This document shows, piece by piece, positions 33,616 through 45,001 of a DNA stretch of 48,887 nucleotides. Under the pieces are notes generated by a model. The model was not told the origin of the DNA and did no database searches. It saw nothing but the letters and a program-made list of their open reading frames with translations. How positions within the stretch are numbered: the stretch's first letter is position 1; every line of letters starts with the position of its first letter. This DNA is from Phoronis australis. Taxonomy: Eukaryota > Phoronida > Phoronidae. Location: contig NMRA01000851.1 of NCBI GenBank assembly GCA_002633005.1, forward strand, positions 31,206-80,092. The letters run 5' to 3'. Made by a program: the position numbers and the translations under genes.

Positions 33616-34715
33616 GGGCTCAGAACACGCAGTCATTATTTCGAGATTTCGAGTTCGGGTTTTAGCAAAAATGTTTAAACCCCGGTCCTCGGTAAAATTG
33701 AATCAATACAGTAGAACCAATGGATGTTTGGTTTAAGGCAAAGGCCTACGCAGTGTGACATAGAGTCGCATGTGAAATGATAGTTTCTAGTCATCTTCTC
33801 AAGTAAACGTGACCCAACTACATGTACATTGTATCATCAAAATACAAATAAAACCTTATTTAGTGATGCAAGGCCAAGACTATTCTAAAAACCGTGTTTC
33901 AAGGAACGACTCGTTTACGGTTTTATGAATTGGCAACAGGTGGCGAAAACGTAGCTTCTACGCTACCAATGTCAAAATGGATTTGATTTCTGCTTAAGGT
34001 AAGATCGAAGACAAAAATCAGGAAACAATATTTCAGAATTTCCGTTTTCCGTCTTAATTCAAACCGAATTCCAGTCTGAACATTGACAAATTTTGGTCAT
34101 GAAAATTTCAATAGGTATTACCAGAGAAAATCTGCAAACTTTCAAGGTAGCATGTCAAAACTTTTTAACTTTTGTCCCTATAAATTCCCTCAGTGACCAA
34201 AATCTTGAAGAAAAGCTCAAAATTGTTTCAGTATGAGTTTTACCCACATCCACCCACTCACACAATACATACAATTCACATCAAATTTCATAGCAACTTT
34301 CCTACGCTGATGGTGAGATACATGTGTGCAGAGGTGAGATTAAAGCTCATTTGTACCGGGGTAGGATTTTGAAGGTGTAAGCTACAGACAGGACGATTTT
34401 CAGAACATCGGCCCTGATTTATGCGATATCACGCCGTAGCCTTTATTAAGTTGTTCCATTTTGTTGTTTGTACCACCAGTTTTCCAAATAAACCAGCTTT
34501 GATTCCTAAGGAAGCATTGAAATATCATAATCTCGGGTCAACGACCCATCTTTCTACACATAAGTACAACGTGAATTATTTCTAGTATCCTCAAACGTAA
34601 TTTTGTCAGGTGACAACGCATAACTGATGCAGAAAGTAAATAGAGGTTAATTCACCTATGCTGAAACAGAATAGCGTGATGGAAAGCGCAGTCTTGTTTG
34701 CGGGCGAAACCTTAC
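33616..34715. other. Presumed first intron, nothing recognised
   Basis: About 1.1 kb without domains or convincing open frames. Confidence 0.4.
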
Positions 34716-34860
34716 AATTGGTGTTAAAAGCTTTTACCATTCTGAAATAATACAAACTCGGGATTACGAATATACTGCTAGTAATAAATAAGGGTACTAA
34801 CGCATAACTCAGCAATAAGATTGGCACAAGGTTTTTGCAGTAAAATTGAGACGAACCCAT
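34716..34860 (-). CDS. Candidate first exon: signal peptide
   Basis: The minus-strand ATG opens a 48-codon frame, MGSSQFYCKNLVPILLLSYA followed by LVPLFITSS and a second hydrophobic run FVIPSLYYF. It ends at T, then GTAAGG, a phase-1 donor that fits the phase-1 acceptor of the WSC exon at 32945. A short basic or polar start and a leucine-rich core fit a secretory signal, and a signal exon ending in phase 1 is usual for shuffled extracellular genes. The hydrophobic stretch is long and could instead be a signal anchor. If it is not the start, the first exon lies in the gap or further right (compare 38816-38869). Confidence 0.4.
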
Positions 34861-35631
34861 GATTTACATTTGTCATGTCTCAAGTTGTCACTTTCATCGC
34901 CGTGCTCCGTGACTACCAGTCCACCAGTTCGACATGGGCAATAGCAGAAAGTCAGCCAGAGGATGTTTGTCAGTATTCAATGTTTTTAAAGAACGCTGTC
35001 AAACTATTGCCACGAAGATGCCCCAATTCACGATTTATGTTTCTTGTTTTCGTTTTTGTGGGTCGTCTTGTAAATGGCCTACGTGAATTACATGTATCTA
35101 AAAATAAACAAATCGCCGATCTCCAGAATGAATTTGGCTAATTTGGAGGACCCTTTCCCCAATACTTTTGCGTTAAGTCATTATGCTCGGTCGTCTGGAC
35201 ACGAAGTTTTCACGAGTCATGAGGAACAACTTGATCGACTACATGTTAAGTTTTTGTTAGGCGAAGTGTTGAACACATGGTCTATTTGCAAAGCGAATAT
35301 CTACTTGAAATTAAAAACGAACAACAAGAATCTAATCAAAATGTGTCGATGGTTATGTCGTTGTCAAATGACAGGAGCCTGGACGGCCGTTTCCCTAATT
35401 TAATGCACACGCAAACACTAGCTTGACCGATGAAAACGGAACGAGGGTTGGTTCTCTTATCGTTTTGAATATGCTGGTCAGTTTTTACAAAAAAAAAATC
35501 GACTCAAAATGTCTTATTAGGTTGTTTTTTAACACGAAAGAGTGCATACGAATATTTTTGGTGACTGGCGACGACAGTCTTCATATGCTATGAGTGAAAC
35601 TTCGAAAGAAAAAATCGAGGCCGTGTGACAG
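34861..35631. other. Upstream stretch, nothing firm
   Basis: Overlapping plus-strand frames (34875-35141, 35074-35403) show no domain. The region could include the promoter of the mosaic gene, but no core motif is convincing. Confidence 0.35.
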
Positions 35632-36554
35632 CATGCTAATTCAGTGTTCGCTGACAGAAAGCTGTTGTGAATCAATTACTCGATTTCAGTGTTATGGTCA
35701 CACGTTAGGGGAATCTTTATTTAGAAATACGAATTCAGTATTCAAATCATTGTTATTGTACAACCTTTGCCCTGACGGTCTGTGGAAGGGGAACCCGTCT
35801 TCGCCGCGGCCACGGACAAGTAAGTAATTTTTCAGTTTCGTCGCTAACTCACCTCAATAATTACGTGAACATTATTTCTTTTGCTCACTATTATAGTCTT
35901 TTCGTGACTGGAGGTTTTGTTTCCACATAAGCTGGTTTCTGTTCGTGCCAGTCCCGGCGGCCACGATGGGCCTGATCGAGCTCCGAGCCTCCGGCCGGGA
36001 TAACGAGTCAGTTTGGCCGCGGTGACGGGGGACCTGATCGGGTTCCGAGCGACTGGCCGGTATAACAAGCGTTTTGTGTGTTTAGAACTCAAAAAATCAC
36101 AATTATAAACAACACAAATCTGGGTTCTCCTGTCTGTATTTCACGGAAGAATACTTCGAATTTATCTCCGAACAGACCCCAAACTCCTGGCGTGCTACGG
36201 ACCTTGGTAAATTGGCCTGCCGAACTGTGTAGGCTACGGTGTGTCCAAATACCAGTAAATCCGTAACAGCGAAATAAAACAACACGTTTTTATAAGAACT
36301 CGTTGTATTTTTAAGGGACTTAAAATCGAAGTTTGATGATTTATTGGTGTTAAACGATAGGCTGACACCACTAACCCGTGTTGTGAACTGCTGAACAGAC
36401 TGCGTGTGAAATCAATTACGTCATTGAAAAGTTTCAACACCTCCGTCTGCCGTCAGGTGTCAGGTAACGCAACCGAACCTGCCGTTATCGAGTAGAACTA
36501 CTCGATTTAAATTGATACAAAATACGTTGTTTTTTGGGTGTCATTCTCTTTTAA
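35632..36554. mobile_element. 3' part of a TTAA-ended DNA element, copy 2
   Basis: Homologous to 19612-20487 throughout. It keeps a frame ending YNLCPDGLWKGNP before a stop at about 35827, parallel to SDGLWKGKP in copy 1. It has a duplicated segment not seen in copy 1: the ggcctgatcgagctccgag block followed by a second, diverged gacctgatcgggttccgag at about 35968-36070. The right end is ttgttttttgggtgtcattc, then tcttttaa. The left terminus was not found. Confidence 0.7.
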
Positions 36555-38815
36555 CTAAAATGAAAAGTAATGCCTTATGCACGACTTGACTGGTTCCTGT
36601 AGTTGTAGAAGTTGTAGGCATAACACTGCTACTCCCTGATTTCCTGACTGGCGCCGTAGATCTCTCGATGTTTTCCACCATTTTTGTCATGTGTAACACT
36701 CTCAAATATGGCGTCATATTGCCAGAACGAGCAACATGTATGTGAGTCCCGCGCGCCCGGTCTATAGTATTATGATGTCTATGGAAATTGCTGGGTACTC
36801 TTAGGATGATTAGGATTGATTGTCCAGGATCCTGACGGACCTTATTCTATACAATGTAACAGAATCAAATAAGTATCAGTTTGAAAATACTTTTCTTGTG
36901 AGTCTCACCTTCAAAGAAAATGTTTAAGTCAGCAAAACTATTACTTTCCATTTACACGCCCCCTTTTTCCGAATAAACGTCAGGGCGTTTATTACGTGTT
37001 TCTAAAACGCTTGAAAAACTCGAGTCTATGGGCTCATCTGCAGAAAATCCCGGTACACACATGACATATATTAGAAAGACACAATTCAATTGGATCTCCA
37101 CTTAACTATGAAAAAATTTTAGGGTAATGTTGTTTATGACCGTCATCTCAGCTATTAAAATAAGTCTGATTTAACCTTACTCAGCTAAAATGTCTCAGTG
37201 TTTTCGGAAAATCGTTCTTTGAACTTAGACTAAATCACCTTTTGTCCACCGCATTTTACTGCACTCAATAAGAGAAAGGTAAAAACGTCGTAAAAACTGT
37301 CTTCGAAGGATGCAGCTAGACCAGTAACAATTGTATCCACATTGTTTCAGCCACGGCTTCTATATTGTGAATTAAGTGATCCATGAAATTAGATTATACA
37401 CCCTGCTGGAAACTACATCTCAATGAATACATCAAAGGTTGGGGAATTGTTGACAAAATCGCAATTATATGACAAATTTTGAAAATTCAAGAACCCACTT
37501 AGTGTAATTTTACCCATCATTTCTGATGTTACAGTCTAGATTCCAGCGGTTTTAATGACACAATGAAAATGGAAAATAAAGCCCAAATGCTTTCAAGCCA
37601 TTTTGGATATGCTGAGGTAAGAAACAGTAATTACCCTAAATACGAGATCTACTGAAGTTAAACCCTCTGCTTGTAGCTATCCCTCTATTGCGAAAGGGTG
37701 TGGATAAAACTGGTCCAGTTGACCACGTGACATTGGTTAAATGTACAAGACGTTTACAGCATGAACAATAGTAATGAGGAAAAGGGAAGCCCTTAATACT
37801 GTTACTTGCTTGAAATGCAATTATTTGTAAAGACCAAATGGTTTTAACACCTCTTGAAAATACTCACACAGTGCATCAACTTCAGCTAATGACACTTCCA
37901 TTTTCGAGTCAATTTTCTCATAATCAACGCTTTTTCTTTTCAAAAACTGAACCGTCAATCAAAATCTGGCACCGTGACCACCTATATAATGTTGCAATAT
38001 CACAAACAAATGATAAACTCTAATCGTGCAAATGCATCTACCAACAATTCTAGGATTTGCAGATTGTACATGTACCAAAAGCCTGTTTTAGTCACGTTAA
38101 ATAAAACCGATCCTGCTAAGTACACGATATGAAACACTATAAAAAAAACAATTATGTAGGCCTATTGGTCAATTCCGAAGCAACATGATATATTCATTAT
38201 TCTGCAACAAATTTAATTAAGTAAATAACGCAAGATAACCAAGCTTTCTAGTACTGCCACAGCTAATAGCAGAGATAGTCGTCCAACTAACAGAAAGAAC
38301 TAAAGTTCATAGTCAAATGACGCCTTTGTCCTTTCTAGTACTCAAGCAATGGAAGGAAACAGCATGAAACTGTACATGTATGCCAGACCTACAGTGTATA
38401 CTCAAATACGTATGATTCAAAGAAAGTGTTCAGCTACAACGTTTCGCGATCCGTTCTCCACCATTGGCTGTACTTGTTTGACTTCGCCGGTTCCACAGGA
38501 TCAACAGCGTAAGTTAGCTAATCGGTGTCCGGTGGAGACTTGCTACTTACGCATCGCCGCTGTGTACGTGGGACTTCTCCAAGGAGTAACAATTGCTTTT
38601 TCGTCTGCGCATATGAGATTTCTAAACAGACGCTTATTTGAGGGGAGGACATTATCTGTCCACTCCGTCAATGTGGCTTCACATCAGGGTCCAACAAATC
38701 ATTTGATCTTCAAACAACGAATGATGCATACAAGGTTCTAGTGTTCTTAGTTAATTCCGTTTAAATTGCTCGAAATAATCAACGTGATATAATAGTCATG
38801 ATATAGAATACTTAC
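36555..38815. other. Stretch without recognised features
   Basis: No domain-bearing frame, repeat pair or RNA gene was recognised. Open frames are short and unsupported. Confidence 0.45.
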
Positions 38816-38869
38816 AATCGGTTTTCCCAGAGGCGCCGGAGACGATTTTACAGGTCATGGAGAAGATCC
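38816..38869 (-). CDS. Candidate mini-exon, phase 1-1
   Basis: A 54-bp segment lies between an acceptor (gttatttgcag, then GG) and a strong donor (T, then GTAAGT), both phase 1, encoding IFSMTCKIVSGASGKTD. It matches the phase of the mosaic gene and could be an upstream or alternative exon of it. The peptide has no recognisable domain, the length is small enough for chance, and the 130-codon plus-strand frame at 38349-38741 nearby is equally unexplained. Confidence 0.25.
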
Positions 38870-41800
38870 CTGCAAATAACCACCAATGTGCTGAAATATA
38901 AAAAACGTAGCAATACAACAGGGACACTCGAATCTCTGTATATACCCACAAAGCCATTATCATCCGCCAGGCACATTCGGTGCCTCTTTTCTTACCACTG
39001 GAGTTTTATATGTCATTTGTTTTTGTCTGATAGTTTACAAATTTTTTTCTCGGTTGTATTACTCGGTTCGTCCTTCTTGCAAGTGAAGCATCACTGCTGT
39101 GGGCTGCACCCCCGACGTGAGAAACTTTGATACACTGGACAAATACCAATGTACGCGTGATCTGAAATTTATTGTATTACCAACACCAATGAGAGGCACG
39201 AAAATGCGATTTCCAAAACAAGGGGACGGGCTTTTTTATCTCCGAGACAAAGGAAAGTTTTATCGCATTGTAATCTGGGACGGCTCTACATGTATCTGCT
39301 TTCATTCCGTTGACTTCGACAGGACTCATCCAAACTCAATTATACTTGCAAAAACACCTTGGCAAAATCATTTGGTTGTTTTGTCGATTTTTTGTCGAAC
39401 TATTGTAGTAATTAACGCGTTATTGCGCCTTCCCGATAATTATTAATTTACGTCATAGTATTGCGCTGTAAGTTGTCACGCTTTCAACAAAGTGGAGGTA
39501 TTTATCTTTTTGAGGTGATTGAGCCAAAATTAAGTCGGACTCTAGTCTTAAGTAAAAATATATTTAGTTGCACTTTTGGGTAAAAAACATCGTCAAATTA
39601 AGGCATCGAGTAGTTTATTTTTAAAAACTGTAGTCTCATTAAGTTTAAGTGATTTTAGCCGGTGCTGCCATGCATCTTTTACTGTTCTTGTTGAAAAGAG
39701 TTACATGATGCAGTATTTGAGATTAAAGTTCATGCTTATATTCTTTGTTGGATGGTACATTCCGCAGTCGCCTAAACCTACCTCTGACCAAGGCAACAGC
39801 TGCACGACCAGAACCTGGTTTCGTCATTCTGTACCCTAAATCCGCTCTCGGTAGTTACCATTTATTTTCGGCTATAAGGCGTCGTGAAAATCTTTCAATC
39901 ACTTTAAAGAGGTGGTGGACCTGAAAACACAAAAGTTTTTCACTGTACGTAAAATGCATGTCTGTATTGGGTTATTCTTGTGAATATAGCATGTTCTAAT
40001 ACGGGTAGAATCTCCGATGGTTAGTGCCAGTTCGTTTACTTCATCCTGGGTTTTAATTATTCAAATATATGTTTGTGAAAATTTTCGAAACCAGGACACC
40101 TGTCCTCCCGAGACATCAAAATGGTAAACCTCCGAGAGATATGGGTATGGTTTATGAGAATGGAATGACGTTTTTCTTCGGTTGACGTCACCAATCTGAA
40201 GTGTAGCCAGTCAGTGGTCTACATTGGAATATTTAGAAATTACCAGCACATTATTGCATGATTTGGAACCATTTCGCAGCAATTTCACATTAATAGTGTA
40301 ACAAGATATTGTTTTATTCAGTAAAACTTAGTCAAAATGGAGTGTGCACTTGAGACAATACAACACTAGCCACGTTGTGACCAAATTTCTCTTGACATGT
40401 GGTCTTTAAAGACTGTGTTGTTAAAAAGTTTCTCGCAAAGCACCAATCTATAAAAAGAATTCCTTGCAGGATGTGGGCGTCATTAAGCATGTGTATCTAT
40501 GTAGTAGGTAAGGCATGACAGCCAATAAACTAACCATTTTAACAGTGTTGGAAATCCGTGCAATCGTAGAATTAGGTGATACATGTTACGCTGGAAGTGT
40601 ACATTAGATATTAACCTGAGCACTTTGAGACCGTGTAAACACATTTGTTTTAAGAAATAATGCAGCAAGTACATGTGTATAATAGCTTGGAAATCAATCC
40701 CTTGTATAGAACTCGAAGATTCGAATATTTACTCTTCGTTTGCCACTCCGCTATTTGCATTCTTAATTTACATATACCGGTGAACTCGTGAACTGAAGGA
40801 TTCACTGGGCTCATTGGCTGGCTTTCGGGTCACTGCATAACGTTATTAGGTTTAAAGGAAGGAGTAGAATTTGGCAGAGGATTTGATCTGTTGTTACTAG
40901 AGGAAGGTAAAAAGAAGCGAAATATAAGCTGTAAGACCTTTTACGGTTTGCTAACCATGTCAAGGAATTTGATTTGGTTAGGACTAATCCTTCCTTTTGT
41001 ACATGTCCGTTCTACCAATCGATTGCCTTCAGCTCTCTTAAAGAACTGACTATTGGCTAAGGTACATGTAATTGGAGGAAACTGTCTACAAGTAAATGAG
41101 TGAATTGAAGATTCAGCTTAAGAGTTCAGTGGTAGGTGAATGAGAGGATGATGACAAGCGAATAGAGAAACGTCGAATGTTTGAGGCTACATCGGATCTA
41201 ATTTGCGTACACATGTATTTGCAGCATTACTTTTGCAGTAACATTTCTTCACGACCGTAATTTTGGCGTGTTTGCGCTGATATTCGATGTTTGACATGTA
41301 TGACACTATATCATACACGTAAAATGCACAGTTTTTCAAACATATTTTCATTCAGGGTTGGTTTTCCGAATAACCGAATGCCAGCTAAAAAAATATGTTA
41401 CAGTGGTTCACCGCATAGCGAAAATCTAAAGCAAAAAGTCGAATATTTTTTGAAGTGATTGATTTCCTTGCATTTGTCATTTCTGAAGCAGGAAGTACTT
41501 AGCGCAGTCGTAATTCCAACGCTTGCGAGTGTTTTTTTTATGTGCAAAGCCATTGCGATATGCACAACTCGAAGTACATGTACTACTGACTTGTAACCCA
41601 CGGCGTGACGATCGGTCTATCCTTACTGACTACCCTCCCAGATGGTGAATGCACCTAATCGGCACAATTTTCAAGTCTCAATAGTAGACTGAAGGAGTAA
41701 TGTAGATTGTTCGTCGCAACTCCCTGGGAGACTGTAATCGAACGACACTCCATAACAGCTAAATGTTACCTGGAATGGAATTTCTGTCCATCATTCGGCT

Positions 41801-43189
41801 TCCAGCACAGAAGCACGCAGAAACCACGATCACGTGAAAACCATGCGACAATGTATCACACGGCAGTTCACAAAGCAAAACATCGTTTAGGGAACACTTA
41901 CCATGGTAACACTTGTTTGCCTGCAATGACATTCTGACAAATAAAGTTGAACTTGCCATCCTTTGACCTTTTCACATACAGTACTAACTGCGGCACCTTC
42001 AAGTGACTTTGTCGCTTTTATGCCACAAAAACCCAATTAGGGAGTATTTTTGTATGTGTTATTGTTTTTGATCCTCTTAGTTATTGGTAAGAGTTGTTGT
42101 AAAACAACAAAATCCGTTAGGTTTTGTGTTTGTTAGAAGTCGCTGTGTTCCATGTATTCGCTGAAATCAAAGCTACTGGCTACCAACTAGGTACGCTTGC
42201 CAGTCAGCTGAGATACTGTGTATCTTTTTTTTTTTAGTAGAGGCATTTATTAACTCAACCAACCAGTATATAGTTGTGCGACAATATGACATCTAGTTTA
42301 GTGTATATCAAACAAATTACGAAAATTATCGGACCCTATTGAAAGCTACGTGTAGTCAGGCAAAAAAGACCACCTTGCCTGGAATCTCTCAAGATCCAAT
42401 TTATCATAGTAAATAATTTTTCCCAGATTGTAGTAATAACATACCTCACGTAAAAATGACTGAACATTGGGATAGTGTGTATCTTAATTGTTTATATGTC
42501 GAAAGCAATTGTCAAGAATCTAATATTTCAACAGATTGAGCCGGCTTAACTGACTCTACACTGTGGAAGGAGTGCTGCATTTAATGGAATACATTTACAT
42601 CTTTCTGAAAATATAAATGGTTAACCCATGAAATAAAAACATGTACATGTACATTGTTGATCACCACATTTCTTCACAAACGTGATATTTCACAGAGATA
42701 GCCTCTTTACCACAAATACATTTTTCTAAGTAACCAAATTCGCAGACTCTTACCCTTTTTCTATTCAAAAAAAAACTTTTTTGACTGAATTTTTTCTAAA
42801 ATCTATTATTCCGATAACACTGTTTTCAAAATATTACCCCTTAAGCATTCCAAAAAGATATTATTTTTGACAGCCAAATTCTCGGGCTGAAATACCTTAG
42901 AAAGTCTCAAACACGCTTCTGTAGCTAATGCAGTAAATAATTAGATTCCACGAGCTGTGCGCGAAAAAATCATGTTTTGTGGAAAATGCGGCGATCTCCG
43001 TGAGGGTTGGCGTTGTAAGGCAAGTTATCGTTATTTTGCAATGTACTTAAAACATCAAATCCGTCACGATTCTGTCGAAATGTGTGGCCTCCGGTTTCTT
43101 GGTGCCAAGTCTTTTACATGTAGGAGAAAAACTGTAACTATTAGAATAGATTTTAAACACTTCCGTTTCTGAAACTTGTGAAAAACTTC
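38870..43189. other. Stretch without recognised features
   Basis: A plus-strand frame of 115 codons (39099-39446, including GLFYLRDKGKFYRIVIWDG) is mildly protein-like but has no family I recognise. Other frames are short. No repeat pair was seen. Confidence 0.4.
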
Positions 43190-43430
43190 ATATTAACAAC
43201 AATTTTTGAAACAAAAACAAGTTTTCAAAATGTAAGCTTTTAAAACTTAATGTTTTGAAAAAGTTCAAGAAACTTAAGTACTGTATTTGGAAAAAATAAG
43301 TATTTGGGAACAAATTTGTGGAAAAAACGTAAGTTTTAATAACTTAAGTTATAAAAACTAAAAAATTTAGACTTTATGCTTTTAAAAAAAGTTAAGAGAT
43401 GAAACCCTAAGTTTCTTCAAAAATCATGTT
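43190..43430. repeat. AACTTAAG-rich low-complexity block, left
   Basis: Dense short blocks of gtaagctttt, acttaa, taagtttt and aaaacaagtttt. A comparable block lies at 46365-46620. Both have internal fold-back potential. They may be relics of palindromic elements or AT-rich simple sequence. Confidence 0.5.
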
Positions 43431-43998
43431 CATATCCTAAAATGAAAAAAATCTTGCCTCTCCAGTACTTGTTTTATGCGCACGAGGCAATACACAAAAT
43501 ACACTCGGCCTATTCCTAAGCATCACTGTGTCAGTAATACATGTACACCCGTACGTTTTTGCGTTGCCAGGCCTCTCCTAAAGTGCAAAAATTTGATGCA
43601 TATTACGTTTTTGTTACAATTTTCGTCGAATGTAGAATACATGCGAGACATATACCATTGATACACTTTACGAAAACGACGCCATATTTCTTGAATTTGC
43701 ATGGCACACGGAGTAAAACAATTAACACACTTAAAGGCGAAGGCAACCTTTTGTCATGTCACTTTTAGCAAAAATAAGGTTCGTTGGTTATCCCAGACAC
43801 ATTTTTCATTTAATTTCAGCTTTTCGTAATTTGATTAATTTTTCGTCCTGTACTCCGGAAGTGACGTTTTGGGAGGCAAGAGTTTTGCGCCAATTTTTTT
43901 CATTATAGTCTGACTGTGAGAGTTTTCGAGTCAGTCATTGTTCTACCTCGGTTGTGATCAGTTCGGTCGTCGTTTGCTTTTGTTTACAAGTCAATCAA

Positions 43999-44321
43999 CT
44001 TGCCACGCTGTTTCTGCGTGCCGGGTGTTCTCATTATCGGCTCACGACTTCGCGTTACTTGGCTAGCTCGTTCATGTGAAGAACGCAGCGCTACCCGTCC
44101 ACGCAACGTCGTACAAAGCTGTGGAGGGTTACCGAGTGTGTGACAAACATTTTCGGCAGTCAGATTATGACAGAGATATGTACGCTGAATTGAGGAAGGT
44201 CCCTGCAAAACAACGCCTGAAGAAGAGTACCATACCGTCGCTGTTGATTCCCAGGCAGTGCCCCAAGAAGTACGTTCTTGAAGGGAGAAGCCTCGCGAGC
44301 TGTGGCCACTATATACAGTGA
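43999..44321 (+). pseudogene. THAP domain, frameshifted
   Basis: The C-terminal half is intact in the plus frame from 44076: KAVEGYRVCDKHFRQSDYD, then KKSTIPSLLIPRQCPKK. These match the THAP C-x2-H-F and the proline/serine end (A-V-P-S pattern). The start of the domain is split over two other frames (LPRCFCVPG, then GCSHYRLTTSRYLA), so at least two frameshifts break the reading frame before the intact half. THAP fingers bind the transposon's own termini in related elements. The protein is part of the TTAA-bounded element at 43731-45001. Not functional as it stands. Confidence 0.7.
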
Positions 44322-44542
44322 CTGAAGGCACGTCACCTACTGTCACCCGTGCCTTCGAACGTACCCCATTTCGTGCAATTCCAGGAACTAGCAGTGATTC
44401 GCCCTCTGTTGTTGTCTCTAGCTCCGGCAGAGCCTGTAAGCAGCCCTCGTGCGATGTTGAGCAGTGGGAGTGAATATACTACAGTAGGCCCAGTTCGACA
44501 CCCAGTGAAGAGATCTGCGAGCCTAAGTTTGATAAGTTTATT

Positions 44543-44737
44543 GTGGCCTTGTATTGGAGCAGTTTGGAAGGTGCCAGGTGTGTGACACGGCGGGATGTAA
44601 GCAGTTTGGGTGCTCAGATCACACTCCAGTGGGAGTGTGTCGCGGGAGACTCGGGCAAGTGGAACAGTTCTTCCTCAGTACGTGAAACGATAATGAGTAC
44701 ACCCCAGTACGCAGCAACAGCGTGGCATGTTGACTGA
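44543..44737 (+). pseudogene. Conserved C-terminal frame of the Kolobok-like element
   Basis: The 64-codon frame includes CVTRRDVSSLGAQI, SGKWNSSSSVRET and MSTPQYAATAWHVD before TGA. It aligns in frame, with the same stop, to the remnant at 30147-30391 in the other copy. It is probably the 3' end of the element's second or only coding exon. It has no domain I can name. Confidence 0.55.
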
Positions 44738-45001
44738 CTCGTACGCAAAAGCAAGTGACTACCGAACTTATCACAATCGAGGTAAAACAATGATTGAGTC
44801 GACTGGTCTCACAGTCTGACTATATGAAAAGAAATTGGCGTGAAATTCTTGCCTCCCAAAACGTCACTTCCGGAGTAGACGACAAGTATCTAATTAAATT
44901 ACGAAAAGCAGTAAATAAGTGAAAAAAAGTCTGGGATAATCAACGAACCTTATTTTTGCTAAAAATGCCATGAAAAAGGTTGCCTTCGCCGGATTTTTTA
45001 A

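Larger units (their letters stand above)
43731..45001. mobile_element. Kolobok-like TTAA-bounded DNA transposon, copy 1 (about 1.27 kb)
   Basis: Long inverted repeats of about 170-180 bp. The left arm begins ttaaaggcgaaggcaacctt, and the right arm ends aaaggttgccttcgcc followed by ggattttttaa. Both arms share gcaaaaataaggttcgttg, tatcccagac, tccggaagtgacgttttggg and aggcaaga. Between them lie a broken THAP domain (43999-44321) and a conserved C-terminal frame (44543-44737), with no catalytic core visible, so this copy is non-autonomous. THAP plus TTAA termini support Kolobok. P-type elements also carry THAP but make 8-base duplications, which are not evident here. Confidence 0.8.

Noticed and set aside
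33421-33736. Arginine/glutamate-rich and proline/leucine-rich frames
   Set aside because: Translation of a purine/pyrimidine tract, not a gene.
38349-38741. 130-codon plus-strand frame
   Set aside because: No domain, odd composition, and no clear frame on the opposite strand to explain it.
39099-39446. 115-codon plus-strand frame with FYLRDKGKFYRIVIWDG
   Set aside because: Looks mildly like coding sequence but no family is recognised and no splice or homology support is available.
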